Source of the DNA: Haloglomus halophilum
Lineage (GTDB): Archaea; Halobacteriota; Halobacteria; Halobacteriales; Haloarculaceae
DNA: 64,000 nucleotides
Direction of reading: 5' to 3'
Assembly (NCBI RefSeq): GCF_024298885.1
Contig: NZ_CP101166.1
Location: 2,727,149-2,791,148 of the forward strand
Numbering within the stretch: the first letter of the stretch is position 1; every line of letters starts with the position of its first letter. Below, piece after piece: positions 60,756 to 64,000 of the stretch. The notes below the pieces were generated by a model. It was not told the origin of the DNA. It worked only from the letters and a program-made list of their open reading frames with translations, and ran no database searches. The position numbers and the translations under genes were made by a program.

Positions 60756-62008
60756 GTCCCTCGCTGGACTACGAGCGGGCGCGTGAGTACACCGAGGCCC
60801 TCGAGGGGCGGCTCGTCGACGCGCTCGACGGGGACGCCGGAGTCAGCCGCCGTGCGGTCCTCGGGAGCCTCGGGCTGGCCGGTGGCGCCGCGCTGATGGG
60901 GACCGGTGGCGCCGACGGCGGGCACAGTGGCGGCGAGAGCGGACACGGGAACTTCGGTGCCCGAGGGGAGTTCGACGAGGGGTTCGACGCCCACGAGTTC
61001 CTGCGGACGTTCAACACGGGATTCGACGGACAGGACAACCTGACCCAGGAGGTGTTCGAGGAGGACGGCGAGCGGGTCCGCTACTTCGAGCTGACCGCCG
61101 TCGACACGACCATCGAGGTCGCGCCGGGTGTCGAGTTCGAGGCCTGGGCCTACCAGGGGCAGGTCCCCGGCCCCACGCTCCGCGTGACCGAGGGCGACCG
61201 CATCCGGGTGAAGTTCACCAACGGGAGCCGGCACGCTCACACCATCCACCCGCACCTGAAGAACCTCAACCCGAAGATGGACGGCATCCCGCAGAACGGG
61301 CCCGGCGTGCTCGAGCAGGGGGAGTCGTTCACCTACGAGTGGAAGGCCCAGCCGGCCGGCGTCCACTTCTATCACTGCCACTCGCTCCCGCTGAAGGCCC
61401 ACATCCACCGGGGCCTGTACGGCAGCATCATCGTCGACCCGGACCCCGAACGGGTCCGCGAGCAGCCCGAGGAGTACTGTGACTTCCACGAGTCACAGAT
61501 CACGCCCGAGCTGACCGAGGAGCTCGTCGCCCGCGCGAAGTCGCGCAACCACGAGTACGACGAGAACGACGAGGTCCAGGAGCTCGTGATGATAATGAAC
61601 GGGTTCGACACGAACTTCGACGGCGGCAACGAGGTGTACGCCGCCAACACCCGTGCCTTCGCCTACGGCGTCGGCGAAACCGACGGGAAGGGTAACTGGA
61701 AGCCCGGCGAGACGAAGCGCCCAATCCAGATTGACGGGCAGAAACCCGTCCGGGTGTACCTGGTCAACGCCATCGAGTTCGACCTCATCAACTCGTTCCA
61801 CACCCACTCGCAGTTCTTCGACTACTACGACCACGGGACGACGCTGCTCCCGACCCACCAGACGGTGGACACCATCATGCAGTGTCAGGCACAGCGCGGC
61901 ATCATCGAACTGGACTACTCCGACCACGAGCCGGGACTGTACATGTTCCACGCGCACCAGTCGGAGTTCGCAGAGCTGGGCTGGATGAGCTTCTTCGAGG
62001 TGGTCTGA
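60752..62008 (+). CDS. Exported two-domain multicopper oxidase
   Basis: A 418-residue laccase/nitrite-reductase-like cupredoxin enzyme. A Tat-type motif, SRRAVLGSLGLAGGAALMG (about residues 31-49), lies after a 30-residue N-terminal extension, so it is exported. Domain 1 has HAHTIHPHLKNL (HxH copper ligands) and GVHFYHCHSLPLKAHIHRGL (HCH plus His: type 1 and type 3 copper). Domain 2 has FHTHSQFFDYY and LYMFHAHQSEFAELGWM (HAH, no Cys), so the blue copper is in domain 1 only. The trinuclear cluster seems complete, so oxygen reduction is likely. Substrate candidates are Fe(II), Mn(II) or Cu(I). It is first in an operon with a ZIP permease (2-bp gap) and a DtxR regulator. Confidence 0.9.
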   Translation: MSPSLDYERAREYTEALEGRLVDALDGDAGVSRRAVLGSLGLAGGAALMGTGGADGGHSGGESGHGNFGARGEFDEGFDAHEFLRTFNTGFDGQDNLTQEVFEEDGERVRYFELTAVDTTIEVAPGVEFEAWAYQGQVPGPTLRVTEGDRIRVKFTNGSRHAHTIHPHLKNLNPKMDGIPQNGPGVLEQGESFTYEWKAQPAGVHFYHCHSLPLKAHIHRGLYGSIIVDPDPERVREQPEEYCDFHESQITPELTEELVARAKSRNHEYDENDEVQELVMIMNGFDTNFDGGNEVYAANTRAFAYGVGETDGKGNWKPGETKRPIQIDGQKPVRVYLVNAIEFDLINSFHTHSQFFDYYDHGTTLLPTHQTVDTIMQCQAQRGIIELDYSDHEPGLYMFHAHQSEFAELGWMSFFEVV

Positions 62009-62010
62009 AT

Positions 62011-63243
62011 ATGGACGACACTGATACGGAACGACGGTCCGACGGCGGCGTGACGGTGCAGGAACAGCCCTTCGGCCTCCCGCGATGGGTGGTCGCCATC
62101 GTCCCGCTCGTGTTGCTGGCGGCGGTACTGGCGTACCTGTTCTTCGGGTCGCCGTTCGCCGCGCTCGCGACTGGCGGGAGTGCGCTTCCCGACGTGACCG
62201 TCTCCTACACGACGCTGCCGAACGAGGAGACGGTCCTCGTGCACGTGACGAACAACGGGCCGCGAGCGGTGACCGTCGAGCAGGTACTCGTCGACGAGGC
62301 GTACTGGTCGTTCCAGATGAGTGGCGGGGACCGAACCCTTGAGCCACTCGAGAGTTCGACCATCAGTATCCCGTACCACTGGAACCCCGGGTGGGACCTG
62401 AACGTCGCGATGGTCCTGTCCGACGGCGCGGTCATCCACCACACCATCGTCGCGCCCGCGATGAGTCCGGGTGTGACCGGTGAGATAATCGGGACGCTGG
62501 CGGTCGTCGGCCTGTTCGTCGGCGTCATCCCGGTCGTGCTGGGGATGCTGTGGCTCCCCTACCTGCGCTCGGTCTCCGACCGTGCGCTCCACGCCGTCCT
62601 CGTGTTCGCGGTCGGCGTCCTCGCCTTCCTCGGATTCGACGCGCTGGTCGACGTCGGGGAGTTCATGGAGTCGGTTCCGGGCGGGTACGAGGGGCCCTTC
62701 CTCTTCGCGCTCGGCGTGGCCGGCTCGGTGCTGGTCATCCAGGCCATCAGCGCCTGGGTGGATTCCCGGACCGAGGGCGAGACGGGTCGCCTGCGGACGG
62801 CCTACCTGGTAGCGATCTCCATCGGCCTGCACAACCTCGCGGAGGGGCTGGCTATCGGGACCGCGTTCGCGCTCGGCCGCGTCGAACTCGGCGCGTTCCT
62901 CGTGGTCGGGTTCCTCGTCCACAACGTGACCGAGGGGCCCGCCATCGTCGGCCCGCTCGCGCGGGGTCGTCGCCCCGGTATCGAGCACTTCGCCGCGCTC
63001 GGGCTCATCGGTGGCGCGCCGGTCATCGTGGGTGCGTGGATCGGGAGCTACGCGTTCTCGCCCACGCTCGGCGTGTTCTTCCTCGCCATCGGGCTGGGCG
63101 CCATCCTCCAGGTCGTCTGGGAGATGGCCGACCTCGTCCGGGGTGACGACTCGCTCGCCAGTATCGGGACGCCCGTCAACGCGGGGGCGTTCCTGTTCGG
63201 CGCCGTGTTCATGTACGTGACCGGGCTGTTCATCGCACTCTAG
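62011..63243 (+). CDS. ZIP-family metal transporter with extra N-terminal extracellular domain
   Basis: A 410-residue membrane protein. The first helix (about residues 28-48, WVVAIVPLVLLAAVLAYLFF) is followed by about 100 residues of a beta-sandwich-like domain (VTVSYTTLPNEETVLVHVTN, GGDRTLEPLESSTISIPYHW) before the eight-helix ZIP core. ZIP signature ISIGLHNLAEGLAIGTAFAL (about 272-291) has the metal-binding HNxxEG, and FLVHNVTEGPAIVGPLARG (about 304-322) is the second HNxxEG-like motif. Such permeases bring divalent cations (Zn, Fe, Mn) into the cell. The extra extracellular domain is unusual and may dock the oxidase encoded 2 bp upstream. The ATG at 62011 is fixed by this spacing. Confidence 0.88.
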   Translation: MDDTDTERRSDGGVTVQEQPFGLPRWVVAIVPLVLLAAVLAYLFFGSPFAALATGGSALPDVTVSYTTLPNEETVLVHVTNNGPRAVTVEQVLVDEAYWSFQMSGGDRTLEPLESSTISIPYHWNPGWDLNVAMVLSDGAVIHHTIVAPAMSPGVTGEIIGTLAVVGLFVGVIPVVLGMLWLPYLRSVSDRALHAVLVFAVGVLAFLGFDALVDVGEFMESVPGGYEGPFLFALGVAGSVLVIQAISAWVDSRTEGETGRLRTAYLVAISIGLHNLAEGLAIGTAFALGRVELGAFLVVGFLVHNVTEGPAIVGPLARGRRPGIEHFAALGLIGGAPVIVGAWIGSYAFSPTLGVFFLAIGLGAILQVVWEMADLVRGDDSLASIGTPVNAGAFLFGAVFMYVTGLFIAL

Positions 63244-63289
63244 TGAGGGACAAGGTTCTATGCACGCCGGCCGGAAACGTGAGCCAACG

Positions 63290-63970
63290 ATGCTGAGCGC
63301 CGTCATGGAGGACTACATCAAGGCCATCTACGCCATCGGCGGCGACGGCGAGGAGCGGGTCTCCACGTCCGAACTCGCCGACTACCTCGATGTGACCTCC
63401 CCCACCGTCTCCTCGATGGTGAAGAAGCTGGAGGAGCGCGGGCTGGTCGACCGCGAGGAGTACAAGGGCGTCACGCTGACCGAGGAGGGCGAACTGGTCG
63501 CCCTGGAGATTCTCCGGCACCACCGGCTGCTGGAGGCGTTCCTCACCGAGCAGCTGGACTACGACTGGGCCGACGTCCACGACGAGGCCGACCGTCTCGA
63601 ACACCACGTCTCCGACGAGCTGACCGACCGCATCGCGGAGGCGCTGGGCAACCCACCGGTCGACCCGCACGGCGACCCCATCCCGGATGCGGACCTCTCG
63701 CTCCCGGAAGCCGGCGAGACAACCCGACTGGCGGAGGCCGGCGAGGGCGAGCGCGTCGTCGTCCGTCGCATCCGCCACCAGGGTGACGAGGAACTCCGCT
63801 ACCTCGCGGACGCGGGTATCCGCCCGGAGGTGGTGGTCCGGGTTGTCGATGTCGCGCCGTTCGGCATGGTCACCGTCGAGACCCCGGACGGCGAGCAGAG
63901 CCTCCCGGAGGAGATCGCGCGGCTCATCGAGGTCGTCCCGGCTGCCGAGACCGACGGGCTCGAAGTCTGA
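63290..63970 (+). CDS. DtxR/MntR-family metal-dependent repressor
   Basis: A 226-residue regulator. MLSAVMEDYIKAIYAIGGDG (residues 1-20) is the family's N-terminal helix, then winged helix VSTSELADYLDVTSPTVSSM (about 26-45), VKKLEERGLVDREEYKGVTL and the dimerisation helices with LVALEILRHHRLLEAFLTEQ and DVHDEADRLEHHVSDELTDR (Glu/His metal ligands). Residues about 145-220 are the C-terminal FeoA/SH3-like domain (GEGERVVVRRIRHQGDEELR). It is third in the operon after the ZIP gene (46 bp). ATG 63290 fits family length; an in-frame ATG at 63260 would add ten residues. It probably represses its own operon at the palindrome at 60684 when Mn or Fe is bound. Confidence 0.92.
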   Translation: MLSAVMEDYIKAIYAIGGDGEERVSTSELADYLDVTSPTVSSMVKKLEERGLVDREEYKGVTLTEEGELVALEILRHHRLLEAFLTEQLDYDWADVHDEADRLEHHVSDELTDRIAEALGNPPVDPHGDPIPDADLSLPEAGETTRLAEAGEGERVVVRRIRHQGDEELRYLADAGIRPEVVVRVVDVAPFGMVTVETPDGEQSLPEEIARLIEVVPAAETDGLEV

Positions 63971-64000
63971 GGAGACTGGCCGATAGCTCTCTCGATGCAG

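Overview
The window is chromosomal DNA from a haloarchaeon (class Halobacteria). It is very GC-rich, and its proteins are strongly acidic and rich in Asp, Glu, Ala and Val. The informational genes are archaeal: class I lysyl-tRNA synthetase, GatE, Dph5 diphthine synthase, Trm5, FEN1 with a C-terminal PIP-like box, and archaeal UMP kinase. Surface biology is haloarchaeal too: two archaeosortase genes, a PGF-CTERM protein and Tat-type signal peptides. Many genes have a TATA-like box about 25-30 nt before the start codon, as expected for leaderless haloarchaeal mRNAs. I cannot name the genus. No rRNA operon, CRISPR array, transposase or prophage is visible.

Layout. 1-5.7 kb: 3' part of a GMC oxidoreductase, a small DUF7123-like protein, a MobB/MoaE fusion, and an overlapping pyrH-lysS pair. 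5.7-6.4 kb: large mirrored repeat (locus A). 6.4-15.1 kb: moeA, a membrane-anchored unknown, two tandem archaeosortases, dph5, a lipoprotein, a GNAT enzyme, DUF3054 and trm5. 15.1-24.3 kb: tRNA-Thr(CGT) with decayed copies of its 3' end, an ABC1 kinase, a TRAM protein, a PPP-type phosphatase, an AlaX-type editing protein, an MFS carrier, a PGF-CTERM protein, a Bat-type HTH regulator and a cupin. 24.3-25.2 kb: repeat locus B. 25.2-36.4 kb: gatE, a giant beta-helix surface protein, fumC, BolA, a Tat-exported phosphoesterase and fen1. 36.5-37.1 kb: repeat locus C. 37.1-50.3 kb: an aminotransferase, a large membrane-anchored Ig-like protein, a second ABC1 kinase, Hsp20, a NYN-domain protein, a CPA1 antiporter, an SDR enzyme, a TetR-MATE efflux pair with a perfect palindromic operator, and gcvT. 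50.3-53.9 kb: repeat fragment D, then gcvH-gcvPA-gcvPB. 54-64 kb: alcohol dehydrogenase, zinc ribbon, hybrid sensor kinase, thiolase, repeat locus E, hisD, and a multicopper oxidase-ZIP transporter-DtxR operon.

Five signals stand out. (1) A family of non-coding GC-rich repeats occurs at five intergenic sites. The full copies are about 560-690 bp and built as imperfect palindromes with arms of roughly 125 bp. Every copy lies beyond an AT-rich tract that follows the stop codon of one neighbour. (2) Tandem archaeosortase A paralogues are present; one keeps the Cys/Arg/Arg catalytic set and the other has Lys at the third position. The unknown protein just upstream has a Cys-His-Asp arrangement. 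(3) An apparent metal-uptake operon couples an exported multicopper oxidase to a ZIP permease carrying an extra N-terminal extracellular domain and to a DtxR regulator; a 20-bp operator-like palindrome and a 15-codon leaderless upstream ORF precede it. (4) A TetR-MATE pair carries a self-evident operator. (5) A surface protein contains ten exact DGDTG repeats.

All functional calls rest on reading motifs, not on database searches. Start codons are choices made from TATA-box spacing, overlap with neighbours and family length.
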